A stretch of DNA of 64,000 bases. Origin: Entomobacter blattae (lineage in GTDB: Bacteria; Pseudomonadota; Alphaproteobacteria; Acetobacterales; Acetobacteraceae). The stretch spans positions 695,001-759,000 of the forward strand of contig NZ_CP060244.1 in assembly GCF_014672835.1 (NCBI RefSeq), in the 5' to 3' direction. Shown here one piece after another: positions 8,830-18,105 of the stretch. The position numbers and the translations under genes were made by a program. Position 1 is the stretch's first letter. Every line of letters begins with the position of its first letter. The notes below the pieces were generated by a model. That model saw nothing but the letters and a program-made list of their open reading frames with translations, ran no database searches and was not told the origin of the DNA.

Positions 8830-9840
8830 ATGTTTCATACTCGTCTTTTTATAGCGGTCAGCTGTGTGCTGATTATAGCGATGTTCTTATGCTTGTTGGT
8901 GGGGCGCTATCCGGTCACTGTATCAGAGTTAATGGGGGCCTTGTGGCACTCTCCCGTTCAGAATTTTTCTGCAAAGGCCGGTCTTGTTTACAGTTTGGTT
9001 CATTCTGTGCGTCTCCCCAGGGTATTGGGGGCCGTGTTGATAGGGGCTGCCCTTGGGGTTTCAGGGGGGGCTTACCAGGCGGTTTTTCGTAATCCGCTGG
9101 TTTCTCCAGGAATGCTTGGGGTTTTGAGCGGGGCTGGGTTTGGGGCTGCTTTAGCCATTATCTTCAGGGGTGATGGCGCAATGATAGGGGCTTCAGCCTT
9201 TATCGGCGGAATTGCAGCTGCAGGGATGGGAATAACCATTGCCCGTATTTTTAACCCATATTCTATTATGATGCTTATTTTTGGGGGGCTTGTCAGCTCA
9301 GCGTTTTTTACAGCCCTTCTCTCCCTCTTAAAATTTATCGCTGATCCTCAAGGCCAGTTGCCAGACATTGTCTTCTGGCTTTTAGGGACTCTTGCGCGGC
9401 TGGATATGGCCCAAGTTCAGTGGCTATTTGTGCCCGTCATTGGCAGTATTGCCGTTCTCTCATTTTCAGGAAAATATCTTGATGCCCTGGCAATGGGCGA
9501 TGAAGAGGCCGCCTCCCTCGGGGTTCCTGTGGTGATGACGAGAATGGCTGTCATCATTTTAGCGACCATACTTGCTGCCATGACCGTTTCACTTGTGGGT
9601 ATTATTGGGTGGGTGGGTTTGATTGTTCCGCATATTGCCCGTTTTATGGTAGGGCCTGTGAATCGCCATGTTATTCCTATGAGTGCGTTAGTGGGTGGAA
9701 TTTTTTTGCTGGTCTGCGATACGGTCGCGCGAGATTTCTCCAGCCAGGAAATTCCCATTGGCATTATGACTGACCTGATAGGGGTAATGGTGTTTTTAGT
9801 GATTATACGTTTTACATCGGTGAAGTGGGATAGGGGATAA
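8830..9840 (+). CDS. FecCD-family iron-chelate/cobalamin ABC permease
   Basis: Inner-membrane permease of the BtuC/FecCD family, expected to have about ten membrane helices, importing vitamin B12 or iron chelates. Diagnostic segments are LPRVLGAVLIGAALGVSGG near the N-terminus, AYQAVFRNPLVSPGMLGVLSGAGFG, and near the C-terminus GIIGWVGLIVPHIAR with a following ARDFSSQEIPIGIMTDLIG. I use the ATG at 8830 (MFHTRLFIAVS), which follows a GAGAAAAGAG purine tract. An upstream start at 8800 would add ten polar residues before the first helix. The stop is one base before the ATPase start, so the two genes are cotranscribed and probably translationally coupled. Confidence 0.93.
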   Translation: MFHTRLFIAVSCVLIIAMFLCLLVGRYPVTVSELMGALWHSPVQNFSAKAGLVYSLVHSVRLPRVLGAVLIGAALGVSGGAYQAVFRNPLVSPGMLGVLSGAGFGAALAIIFRGDGAMIGASAFIGGIAAAGMGITIARIFNPYSIMMLIFGGLVSSAFFTALLSLLKFIADPQGQLPDIVFWLLGTLARLDMAQVQWLFVPVIGSIAVLSFSGKYLDALAMGDEEAASLGVPVVMTRMAVIILATILAAMTVSLVGIIGWVGLIVPHIARFMVGPVNRHVIPMSALVGGIFLLVCDTVARDFSSQEIPIGIMTDLIGVMVFLVIIRFTSVKWDRG

Positions 9841-9841
9841 A

Positions 9842-10573
9842 ATGGAGGAACAACACGCAGCCCTTATGCAGGTTCAGGCCGTATCGTGTGATCTGGAGCA
9901 CATTTCCGTGCTGAGAGAGGTTTCCTTCTCTCTTCAAAAGGGAGAGATGGTGGGGTTATTGGGAGCTAATGGGGCGGGTAAAACCACCTTGATGCGCCTT
10001 ATTTTAGGATTTATACGCCCCCTTTCAGGAGAGATCTTTCTTGCCGGCCAACATTTAAAACACTATTCTCGTCGGGCGTTAGCCCAATTGATTGCTTATG
10101 TACCCCAAGGGCACTACGCCATGTTTCCTTATAGGGTTATAGATGTGGTGCTTATGGGGAATTTACCCCGAGAATCCTTTTGGTATTCGGCTTCGTCTGC
10201 CCTTGTTGAAGAAGCCCAGCTTGTCCTGGAAAAGCTCTCGATTGGGGATTTAACCTACCGGAGATATACAACTCTTTCTGGCGGCCAACGGCAAAGTGTT
10301 CTTCTGGCTCGTGCCTTATTGCAAAAAGCGCCCCTGCTGGTGCTAGATGAGCCTGAAACGGGACTGGATTATGGCCAGCAGCAAAGGTTATATATTTTGT
10401 TAAGGCAGTTAACTGCGGAAGGATATTGTATTTTCGCAACAACTCATGACCCCCTTCGCGCTCGTCAGGTTTTCCAACGGGCGATCTTGTTACAAAATAA
10501 AACCATTCTGTGTGATGGGCCGGTCTCTACGGCTTTATCAGACAGGCTTATAGAAAAGCTTTATCAGCGATAG
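9842..10573 (+). CDS. ABC transporter ATP-binding protein, FecE/BtuD-like
   Basis: Cytoplasmic ATPase that drives the preceding FecCD permease. The 243-residue product has Walker A GANGAGKTT near residue 40, a Q-loop around AYVPQGHYA, the signature LSGGQRQ, Walker B LLVLDEPETGLD and the switch histidine in FATTHDP. All catalytic elements appear intact. It starts one base after the permease stop. Its position between the permease and the TonB receptor suggests one import system of outer-membrane receptor, periplasmic binding protein and ABC importer. Substrate specificity cannot be read from the ATPase itself. Confidence 0.93.
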   Translation: MEEQHAALMQVQAVSCDLEHISVLREVSFSLQKGEMVGLLGANGAGKTTLMRLILGFIRPLSGEIFLAGQHLKHYSRRALAQLIAYVPQGHYAMFPYRVIDVVLMGNLPRESFWYSASSALVEEAQLVLEKLSIGDLTYRRYTTLSGGQRQSVLLARALLQKAPLLVLDEPETGLDYGQQQRLYILLRQLTAEGYCIFATTHDPLRARQVFQRAILLQNKTILCDGPVSTALSDRLIEKLYQR

Positions 10574-10906
10574 GTCTTTAGGATTCCTCTGAAAGAAAAA
10601 GCATAACATTTTCGCAACACTTTAAGAAAAGTTTTTGAACTCTTCCCAGAAATCAACTCCATAAAATTTAAAAATAAGTATAAATAATAAGGGTTTCGGT
10701 GGTTTCTGTTAAAACAATGTCCTCTTGTGAATGAGCAGTCAGAATTTTAGAGGAGAAACAGGCTGCCCTTTTTAGAAAAAACATTCTAGAAAGACTCCCA
10801 TTCTTTTTGAGTTTATTCTTACTTTATGGGTTTAATTGTAACTGTTCTTTGAAATTCAATTCCGTGGCTTGGTCATAAAAATAAGAGAGATAAAAGGGCA
10901 TCTCCT
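10574..10906. other. Upstream region of the TonB receptor gene
   Basis: About 330 AT-rich bases with no gene. It should contain the promoter, and possibly an iron- or cobalamin-responsive control element, of the receptor. The stretch near 10690-10775 contains GGTGG and GGCTGCCC, which recall parts of a cobalamin riboswitch, but the core boxes in the required order are not present, so I do not call one. Confidence 0.4.
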
Positions 10907-13306
10907 ATGGGAAAAAGTGAAATAAAATCGCTGATATTAGGCAGTTTTACGGTAACGTCTTTTTCGGTTTTTCCTCTTTCTGCTGCTTGGGTCAGCGCTT
11001 GGGCCCAGCCCGGAAGCCAAACAGTACAAGCAGGTGCGAAGAGCTCACCCATTGTAGGTTCTACGCGACCGCTCTCGCCACAAACTCCCAAAACTCTCAA
11101 TTCTAAGGCGGCGGCTACTACCCCTTCCAAAAACTCTTTCAGGCCCAAAAGCCTAGCCCAAAAGCCATCTGGTCAGTCCAGACCAGTCAACGCTTCCTCT
11201 TCTCTGCCTGTCAGTAATAAACAAGGCGGGGCATCAGAGCAGGTCACCATAGAGGCACAACGCCCAGCAGCTGGCTTGGCAGCCCAATATGCCAAACCGG
11301 AAGTGACCTTGGGCCCCTTGGGAACGGTAAAGGTGGTGGATACTCCTTATTCCATCATGTCTATTTCGCATGATGTTCTGGTGAACCAACAGGCCCGGAA
11401 TGTTAATGATTTGTTTAAGTATCTCCCTTCTGTTCAGCTAGAAGCCCGGGGAGATATTAATACCAGCCGTCCGCAAAGCCGTGGTTTTGAGTCCGATGTT
11501 TCAGCCAATAGCCGTATTGATGGGCTGAATATGATCACAACCACGCCTTATGCTGCAGAAAGTATTGAGAGTATTGATGTATTAAACGGGTTATCGGGGG
11601 CGTTATATGGGCCGCAAAATCCGGCAGGCATGTTTTTATATAACCTTAAGCGCCCCACGGATAAAATGATCAATCGGGCAACGTTTGCTGTTGATTCGAT
11701 TTCCACTTTTATGGAAACGGTCGATGCTTCAGGTCGTGCAGGGGAGAATAACTGGTTTGGCTACCGACTTAACCTGCTGAATGCTGGGAATGGAACCGGC
11801 TATGTTCGCCATAGCTGGTTGCGTCGTACCCTGGTTATGGGAGATTTTGATATCCGCCTTTCTCCCGATACGGTGATTGAAATTGATGCGGGCCAATATA
11901 ACTATGCTCAACGCGGGTTTGCTGCAGCCCTGAGTTATAGCGGAACGATAGATTTACCCTCAGCACCCGATATCACTAAACCAGGGTTTGGGCAGGATTA
12001 CGCAGGCTTTAATACAGAAACCAATATGGCACTGGCCAAGATCAAGCACAAGATTAATGAGGACTGGAACCTGACATTAGGTGGCCTTTACCAGAATGCC
12101 TATAGGCAGGTTTTTTCTAATACCAATACCCTTCTTAATAACGAGGGGCTTTATCGGCAAGGAATTTCAGCCGCCGCAACGGCTAAAAATTTTCGTTTGG
12201 GCAGTAACTTGGCTTATATTAATGGTCATGTGAAGACTGATTTTATCAAGCATGATCTGGTCTTGGGAACGAACGGCTATATTATGGGCAATTATAACCC
12301 AACCGTAGGTCAAAGTTTTATTTTGGGCCAGGCTACGCTTGATAATCCCATACGTTTTCCTGGTCAGCAGCCATATTTTTCAGGCAACTATCAGTCTGCT
12401 GTGCAGCAACAGCAATCGTTAATTGCTGGTGATATTTTGCATTTTAACGAACATTGGGCTGTCCAGGGGACTTTTAGCTGGAGTTGGCTGTCCAGTACAA
12501 ATTTTAATAAAACCGACCAAAAAACAGCTTCTTATGGTCGGGCAGGTGCTTTTAGCCCAACAACCAGCCTTATTTTTAAACCCGAGAAAGATAAAACATT
12601 TTATTTTACCTGGGCACGGAGTATTCAGCCTGGTTCTGTAGCACCAGCTGGTGCGGTAAATGCGAGTGATTTTACCCCTCCTCTAAAAAGTGAGGAATAT
12701 GAGATAGGGTATAAAATGGTGTTTGAAGACCGCCTGAATTTAAATGTTGCAGCCTTTCGGGCTACGCGGGATGCCCCTTTTACAGACCCAGACACCAGAA
12801 TTTATGGCGTATATGGTGTACAGCGTAACTATGGGGTGGAGTTTCAGGCTTCTGGTAAAATTACTAACCAGCTTTCTGTTCTTGGAGGTGTAACTTGGTT
12901 AGATCCGCAGTTGGGAAAAACACAAAGCCCCTTGACTTCGCATAAGGAGGTGGTGGGCGTACCCCCTGTTCAGGCGGCCATGTTGCTGGATTATCATTTT
13001 GAAAAACACACCCCCCTTGAAGGGCTTGGGGTGAATGTTGGTATGCATTATACCGACCGTAGGGCTGCTAATGTGTACAATACCACGTATGCTGCGGGCT
13101 ATTTTACGCTGGATTTAGGGGCCCGTTATGCTTTTGCTGTAGAGAAAGTACCCTTTGTTGCCCGTTTTACGGTGAATAATGTTGCCAATAGGCACTATTA
13201 TGCTTCTGTCTATCCTAACAGTGTTAATGGAGATACCACAGCGACCAATAGTGCAGTAGTGGGGTTACCCCGTACCCTTTTTGGCTCATTAAGTGCAGAA
13301 TTTTAA
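10907..13306 (+). CDS. TonB-dependent outer-membrane receptor
   Basis: A 799-residue outer-membrane receptor of the siderophore/cobalamin class. After a short signal-like segment (SFSVFPLSAAWVSAWA) comes a proline- and serine-rich linker to about residue 105, then EQVTIEAQRP, which may hold the TonB box. The plug domain follows: VDTPYSIMSIS, ARNVNDLFKYLPSVQLEARGD, SRGFE, IDGLNM and ESIDVLNGLSGALYGPQNPAG. The rest is a 22-strand barrel ending in the expected aromatic FGSLSAEF. The plug resembles FhuA/FpvA-type siderophore receptors (TIGR01783) more than BtuB, which is short and lacks this linker. Context with cob genes suggests B12 or a cobalt chelate, but a siderophore is equally possible. 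Confidence 0.93.
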   Translation: MGKSEIKSLILGSFTVTSFSVFPLSAAWVSAWAQPGSQTVQAGAKSSPIVGSTRPLSPQTPKTLNSKAAATTPSKNSFRPKSLAQKPSGQSRPVNASSSLPVSNKQGGASEQVTIEAQRPAAGLAAQYAKPEVTLGPLGTVKVVDTPYSIMSISHDVLVNQQARNVNDLFKYLPSVQLEARGDINTSRPQSRGFESDVSANSRIDGLNMITTTPYAAESIESIDVLNGLSGALYGPQNPAGMFLYNLKRPTDKMINRATFAVDSISTFMETVDASGRAGENNWFGYRLNLLNAGNGTGYVRHSWLRRTLVMGDFDIRLSPDTVIEIDAGQYNYAQRGFAAALSYSGTIDLPSAPDITKPGFGQDYAGFNTETNMALAKIKHKINEDWNLTLGGLYQNAYRQVFSNTNTLLNNEGLYRQGISAAATAKNFRLGSNLAYINGHVKTDFIKHDLVLGTNGYIMGNYNPTVGQSFILGQATLDNPIRFPGQQPYFSGNYQSAVQQQQSLIAGDILHFNEHWAVQGTFSWSWLSSTNFNKTDQKTASYGRAGAFSPTTSLIFKPEKDKTFYFTWARSIQPGSVAPAGAVNASDFTPPLKSEEYEIGYKMVFEDRLNLNVAAFRATRDAPFTDPDTRIYGVYGVQRNYGVEFQASGKITNQLSVLGGVTWLDPQLGKTQSPLTSHKEVVGVPPVQAAMLLDYHFEKHTPLEGLGVNVGMHYTDRRAANVYNTTYAAGYFTLDLGARYAFAVEKVPFVARFTVNNVANRHYYASVYPNSVNGDTTATNSAVVGLPRTLFGSLSAEF

Positions 13307-13536
13307 GGGGTACCCCTAGAAAGTTTCAACAGAAAGTTTCAACAAAGAGATTGTCAATACGGGTTAGTTCCGAGGGACAGATGTTCCCCAAATTTATGTT
13401 TCGCATACGGGTAGGACACTTTTAGCAAACGCCTTATCGGATATTACCGTCTCAACCTTAAGGTTTCAACAAAGGCAGCAGGTAGGGGCCGATCTAATGG
13501 GTGGGAGTTATTCTCGAACAGGACTCTCTTCGTTGC

Positions 13537-15036
13537 TTAGGGCAGTGGGGATGATTGCTTAGGGGAGGAAACTTTTATGGAGTGAAGGGTATAAACCTTG
13601 GCAAAGCATCGGTTTATCCAATGTTCGGGGTCGGGGGAGAGGCCCATAAAAACCTTATCTTTTCTAAAAAGCAGGCGCTTGTGTCGGGGACCAATAGTTT
13701 GATCTGGCAGGGTTACATCATTGTTGGTCTGCGTGTGGGCCTGCATGTTGGCTTGGGCGAGATGAAGGGAAAGGATAAGGTTTTTGTGGAATCTGGCCGT
13801 CTCGTTTATATCTTTTTGGCTTTGATAGAGATGCCCTCCCCATAAAAGACAGATGACAATGCTCAGGGGGAGGGGGAAGGTAACCTGTTGGTTTTGATCA
13901 GGTTGCTGTAATAACCCGTAAAGCACGCTGAGCAGATAGCAGATTAGAAAGAGGCTTGCTGGAAAGGAAACCCTAGAAGCCAGGGCAGAGCGGGGAAGGG
14001 CTAGCAGGAGCAGTAAGTAGACGATAGCGCAGGCCCCAAAAATCCATCCCTTATGGGTAGTAAGAATTTCTCCCCATGTTAGCCTTTTTTGGGTATGCCT
14101 GTAGAGAAAAACCAGGATGGCGAGGGCAATGACGCCGAGCCAGTAAGGATCAAAAAGGCTTCCGGTAAAACCTAAAAGGCCATCAATTCTGTCCCATATG
14201 GGGCTGGGAGGGAGGCTTGCTTTGCGTGCAAAATTTCCTGGGGCTGTCAATAATACCAGGCTTCCTGCCCAGTGTCCCAAAAAAATGCTGAGAAAGTAAG
14301 GGGCTTTACGGTTGTTTTTTTTAAGAAAAAGCACGCTATAGAAGAATGAAAACAGGAGGGATAAAGGCTCAAGAAACATGGCCACGATGAAGGCGGCTAA
14401 AAAAAGGGCAAATGTAAGGAGACTTTTTACTATAAAAAGTTTCCCTCTATGAGAAATGGCGGTACGTTTGAGAGAAAAAGCCTGAGTTGAGGGTCTTAAG
14501 CAGAAGGAAATAACAAAAAAGAGAAGCCCGAATTCTCCACTGACAGCCCATAAGTAATTGATCGCTCCTGTTTTCCATAAAACGACTTCCCCTATGGAGC
14601 GGCTTAGCCACCAAAGGGCCATCATAATCAACAGGGTAGTGCTGAACCCGTCAATAAATCTTTTGCTCGGCTGGGTATGAGATGCCAGAAAACAGAACCG
14701 GCTTATGATGAGAAGCAGGCCGGTAAAAAGGGCAGCATTGAGAATATGAAACCCTATAAGGGAGGAGGCTTGCCCAAGACCTAAAAAAAGAAAGGTCAGG
14801 AATGTTGGAGGAAGCCTTCCCGTCCATGTCCAGTATCGTTGCCAGGTGGTGCTGGCATAATCAGTCAGGTTTAAGGGGGCAGTAAAGCAGTAATCATCTC
14901 CCCATAAAGGGGTCATCATGTTTGCCCAGAGTGTAAAAAAAAAGCAAAGGGTAAGAGCAGCCCCCTCTCCGAGGATGAAAGGCCTATGCAAAGAAGGAGA
15001 CCTGGAAAACAGAGAGAAGGGAGAAAAACGGCTCAT
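13537..15036 (-). CDS. DUF6056-type polytopic membrane protein
   Basis: A 499-residue integral membrane protein with about ten hydrophobic segments, matching the DUF6056 group of glucosyltransferase-like (GT-C-like) membrane proteins. Near the N-terminus, after the first helix (GAALTLCFFFTLWANM), comes WGDDYCFTAP, an acidic motif in the first outer loop like those of GT-C enzymes. Later features are WLSRSIGEVVLWKTGAINYLW and LTAPGNFARKA. The C-terminal 80 residues are soluble. It lies between the TonB receptor and bluB but has no obvious role in cobalamin metabolism. Transfer of a lipid-linked sugar is a family-level guess. The gene before it is convergent, with 230 bases between the two stops. 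Confidence 0.7.
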   Translation of the reverse strand: MSRFSPFSLFSRSPSLHRPFILGEGAALTLCFFFTLWANMMTPLWGDDYCFTAPLNLTDYASTTWQRYWTWTGRLPPTFLTFLFLGLGQASSLIGFHILNAALFTGLLLIISRFCFLASHTQPSKRFIDGFSTTLLIMMALWWLSRSIGEVVLWKTGAINYLWAVSGEFGLLFFVISFCLRPSTQAFSLKRTAISHRGKLFIVKSLLTFALFLAAFIVAMFLEPLSLLFSFFYSVLFLKKNNRKAPYFLSIFLGHWAGSLVLLTAPGNFARKASLPPSPIWDRIDGLLGFTGSLFDPYWLGVIALAILVFLYRHTQKRLTWGEILTTHKGWIFGACAIVYLLLLLALPRSALASRVSFPASLFLICYLLSVLYGLLQQPDQNQQVTFPLPLSIVICLLWGGHLYQSQKDINETARFHKNLILSLHLAQANMQAHTQTNNDVTLPDQTIGPRHKRLLFRKDKVFMGLSPDPEHWINRCFAKVYTLHSIKVSSPKQSSPLP

Positions 15037-15182
15037 AGAAGTGAACCTTGTTTGATGAGGTTACGAAGAAGGGGGAGGGGCTAAGAGGGCCTAAAGATCA
15101 ATAAAACCTGACCTCACATTTCACCAAAGAGAGATTTTATAGCGTAGCGGGGGGTAAAAATGGAGCGTTTTATAAAAATTCT

Positions 15183-15821
15183 TTAACGCTCTATCCAATT
15201 TTTCCATTCCTCGCGCCGGTACTCCCACCCCTTTTCTTCAAGTTCTGGGATATCTTGTTCTATTTTAGGCTTACCCACGCAAAGATAGGCAATAAATTGC
15301 CATTCTGGCTTGCTATCAAGTATTTGGCTTACGATGTGTGGATCAAGAATGGAAACCCAGCCTACCCCCACACCATGGGCACGGGCAGCCAGCCAAAAGG
15401 TGTAGATGGCCATAACCGTAGAATAGGCAGCTGTTTCAGGCATGGTATGCCGCCCTAAGCCCCGCCCTTGAGAGGGATTTTTTTCGGAAAAAACAGCAAG
15501 ATGGTGCGGGGCGTCATCCAGGCCTGCCAGTTTGAGCTGGGCGTAATTGGGGGCATCATCTTGGGTTTGTAAACTTAATGCCTCGGCATTGCAGCGCTCG
15601 AACTCTGCTCGTATATTCAGGCGTCGCTCTTTGCTTTCCACCTTCATAAAACGCCAGGGTTGGCTAAGCCCTACAGAAGGGGCGGTATTGGCCAGGGCTA
15701 GAAGATAATCCAACAGGGCGGGATCCAAAGGTGTTGTAAGAAAATGCCTTACATCCCGGCGCCAATAGAGTAACTCTTCAAGATTTTTTTGGAATTCCTG
15801 GGTAAAAACAGGGACAGTCAT
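15183..15821 (-). CDS. bluB: 5,6-dimethylbenzimidazole synthase
   Basis: Flavin-destroying BluB, which cuts reduced FMN with oxygen to release 5,6-dimethylbenzimidazole, the lower ligand of cobalamin. The 212 residues show the nitroreductase-like fold with WRRDVRHF near residue 20, TAPSVGLSQPWRF near 51, and GVGVGWVSILDP near 151, all typical of BluB. The length matches the family. It lies 55 bases downstream of cobD on the same strand, so lower-ligand synthesis and the aminopropanol attachment step are linked. Nothing appears missing. Ordinary nitroreductases lack the VGLSQPWRF signature seen here. Confidence 0.94.
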   Translation of the reverse strand: MTVPVFTQEFQKNLEELLYWRRDVRHFLTTPLDPALLDYLLALANTAPSVGLSQPWRFMKVESKERRLNIRAEFERCNAEALSLQTQDDAPNYAQLKLAGLDDAPHHLAVFSEKNPSQGRGLGRHTMPETAAYSTVMAIYTFWLAARAHGVGVGWVSILDPHIVSQILDSKPEWQFIAYLCVGKPKIEQDIPELEEKGWEYRREEWKNWIER

Positions 15822-15876
15822 GATAATACAGCATGGATAAGAGTTTGAAGAATAGGAAAGTACGAAAATAGTCTTC

Positions 15877-16881
15877 CTAAATAAGTGCTAACAGAAATAG
15901 GCTGATCCCGTAAAGGATTATAATCTGCAACAGGCAGGCCCGTTTAAAAACCGTTAAAGCTAGGACCATATCTTGAACGGTAGCAGGGCGCAGAAAATCC
16001 CCTAACCACGACTCATTAACCAGTTTTCCATGATAAATTCTTGGTCCTGAAAGCCTTAATTTTATAGCGCCTGCCATGGCAGCCTCGGGCCAGCCGGCAT
16101 TGGGGGAGCGGTGCCGGCGAGAAAAGTTTTTTGCCGTAGCAAAAGCTGAGGCTCCTGCAGAAGGGTGGAGGGTAAAAGCTGCAAGAATAAACCATATTGC
16201 ACTAAGCCGTGCAGCTGGCCAGTTAATCAGGTCATCAATTTTGGCAGCGGCCCACCCAAAATAACGATAAGTTGGGGTGAGGTGCCCAATCATACTATCG
16301 GCAGTGTTAATGGTTTTGTAAAAACACATTCCTGGAAGGCCTCCCAGAAAACCCCAGAGCAAGGGAGCACAAACCCCATCTGAAAAATTTTCTGCCAGGC
16401 TTTCTATTGCCGCGCGGATAATGGCAGCCTGGTCAAGTGCCGCTGTTTCTCGGCCTACAATTTGGCTTACGGCCTTGCGGGCCTCTGTGAGAGAAGAGTT
16501 CTCTAGGGCCTCCTGCACAGCTTGGAAATGGTGGTATAAAGACCGGGAAGCTAAAAGTGTGCTGGCAAGAAGCCCACAGACCAGAATGGCTAGCGGGGTA
16601 TGGAGCCAGTGAAAGATCGTAGCTTGTAGTCCAAAACCAAGGATTATGCTTAACAAGGAACAAAAAAATACACTTAGGCCACCAAAAAGCAATTGCTGTT
16701 GTGGGGAGAATCCGGGTTTGTTGAATGTTTTGTCACAAAAACTTATGAGCGCTCCGATCCAAACGACAGGATGCTTTATTTTTTTATACAGCCCGTTAGG
16801 GTAGCCGATAAAGGCTTCAACCAGAACCGAAAACAGGCTAATTAAAATATTCAATGAAAGGGTAAAGGTAAAGGCTGACAT
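15877..16881 (-). CDS. cobD: Adenosylcobinamide-phosphate synthase (CobD/CbiB)
   Basis: Membrane enzyme that attaches (R)-1-amino-2-propanol (or its phosphate) to adenosylcobyric acid to make cobinamide. The 334-residue protein has several hydrophobic helices, and the conserved NGLYKKIKHPVVWIG near residues 28-42, followed by the family segments SQIVGRETAALD, AAIESLAENFSDGVCAPLLWGFLGG and INTADSMIGH. RSPNAGWPEAAMAGA in the C-terminal part is also diagnostic. The ATG at 16881 lies only three bases from the ATG of divergent cobC, so its promoter must lie inside cobC, unless the true start is further in. Confidence 0.94.
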   Translation of the reverse strand: MSAFTFTLSLNILISLFSVLVEAFIGYPNGLYKKIKHPVVWIGALISFCDKTFNKPGFSPQQQLLFGGLSVFFCSLLSIILGFGLQATIFHWLHTPLAILVCGLLASTLLASRSLYHHFQAVQEALENSSLTEARKAVSQIVGRETAALDQAAIIRAAIESLAENFSDGVCAPLLWGFLGGLPGMCFYKTINTADSMIGHLTPTYRYFGWAAAKIDDLINWPAARLSAIWFILAAFTLHPSAGASAFATAKNFSRRHRSPNAGWPEAAMAGAIKLRLSGPRIYHGKLVNESWLGDFLRPATVQDMVLALTVFKRACLLQIIILYGISLFLLALI

Positions 16882-16884
16882 ATT

Positions 16885-17952
16885 ATGGGTAACTTCTTTA
16901 CGGAAGAAAAGGGCGCTAACCTTATAGATAAGCCAAAAATATTACAGCATGGAGGCTGTCTAACCAAGGCCCGCCAGATTTTCCCCCAGGCTCCAGAACC
17001 ATTTATTGATCTTTCCACAGGTATTAACCCCTTTTCTTATCCTATAGACTGGCAAGGGGTAGATTTGACACGTTTGCCTGAGCCGGAAGAAGAAGAAAAA
17101 CTTCGCTCTATTGCAGCACAGGCCTATGGTGTAGCCACTTCTGACCATGTATGCCTTGCCTCGGGCACCCAATTACTTATCTCCCTTTTACCGGTTATAT
17201 TGCCTGTTGGCCGGGTAATGCTCTTAGAGCCCACCTATCAGGAATATCGGCATGTGTGGCATTCCTATGCTCGAGAAGTGATATCCTGTCACTCTTTAGA
17301 GCAGATGGCTCATTATTATACGCAATATCCTCAAGGGTCTCCACTGATCGGTATTCTCTGTAATCCTAACAATCCAGATGGACGAAAGTTTCCCAAAAAC
17401 CAGCTTGCAGCTTTATTGCGCACCGCTCGCCAGAATGGGGGGTGGTTGATCATAGATGAAGCCTATGCCGATATGGAAGGTGAATCTATTGCTGGTCTTG
17501 TCGGGGAAGAAGGCTTGGTGGTCTTGCGTTCATTCGGAAAAAGCTATGGCTTGGCTGGTGTGCGTTTGGGGTTTTTGCTTTCATCAGAAGTGATTGTGCA
17601 AAAGATGCGCCAGCTTATGGGGCCGTGGCCGGTAAGCGCGCTGGCCCTTACGGTGGCCTGCCAGGCCTTGGAGGATAGGCAATGGCTTACCAATTGTCAA
17701 AAAAAGCTCGAGCAACAAGGCTATGCTCTACAGGAAATTTTTTCTCAGGCGGGGTTGGTCTGCCAAGGCCATACACATCTCTTTTACTTGGTTAATACGG
17801 TTTTTGCCCATAAGCTCTGGCAGCATTTAGGTCATTACGGTTTATTGACACGGTGTTTTTCTTATAACGAAAACTGGCTACGTATAGGCATTCCAGAAAA
17901 TGGGGCGGTTTTGGAGCGTTTGGACAATGCCTTGTCTTTATTTCACTTCTAA
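16885..17952 (+). CDS. cobC: Threonine-phosphate decarboxylase-like aminotransferase (CobC)
   Basis: PLP-dependent fold type I enzyme of the CobC/CobD(Salmonella) family, which provides the aminopropanol arm of cobalamin. The 355 residues include LQHGGCLTKAR, then the signature FIDLSTGINPFSYP near residue 46, CNPNNPDG near 153, IIDEAYADME near 190, and the PLP-binding lysine in RSFGKSYGLAG at about residue 218, followed by GVRLGF. The start at 16885 leaves about 20 unconserved residues before the conserved core. It is divergent from cobD with nearly touching start codons. It ends about 150 bases before an exported-protein gene on the same strand. Confidence 0.92.
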   Translation: MGNFFTEEKGANLIDKPKILQHGGCLTKARQIFPQAPEPFIDLSTGINPFSYPIDWQGVDLTRLPEPEEEEKLRSIAAQAYGVATSDHVCLASGTQLLISLLPVILPVGRVMLLEPTYQEYRHVWHSYAREVISCHSLEQMAHYYTQYPQGSPLIGILCNPNNPDGRKFPKNQLAALLRTARQNGGWLIIDEAYADMEGESIAGLVGEEGLVVLRSFGKSYGLAGVRLGFLLSSEVIVQKMRQLMGPWPVSALALTVACQALEDRQWLTNCQKKLEQQGYALQEIFSQAGLVCQGHTHLFYLVNTVFAHKLWQHLGHYGLLTRCFSYNENWLRIGIPENGAVLERLDNALSLFHF

Positions 17953-18105
17953 ATTTCACTACCAAATCTTCTCATGATCACGAGCATTCTTGGGATGAAA
18001 ACCGTAAGTAGAGAGTAATTCACATTTGTTCTTAAAAACTTCCCATTTTTGACATGCTTTTTACGGTAGGATATCAACTATGATATTCAAAGGAGGGCGT
18101 AAGCC

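Noticed and set aside
10680-10780. Cobalamin riboswitch-like bases (GGTGG, GGCTGCCC)
   Set aside because: The core boxes are not in the right order and the GCCACTG box is absent.
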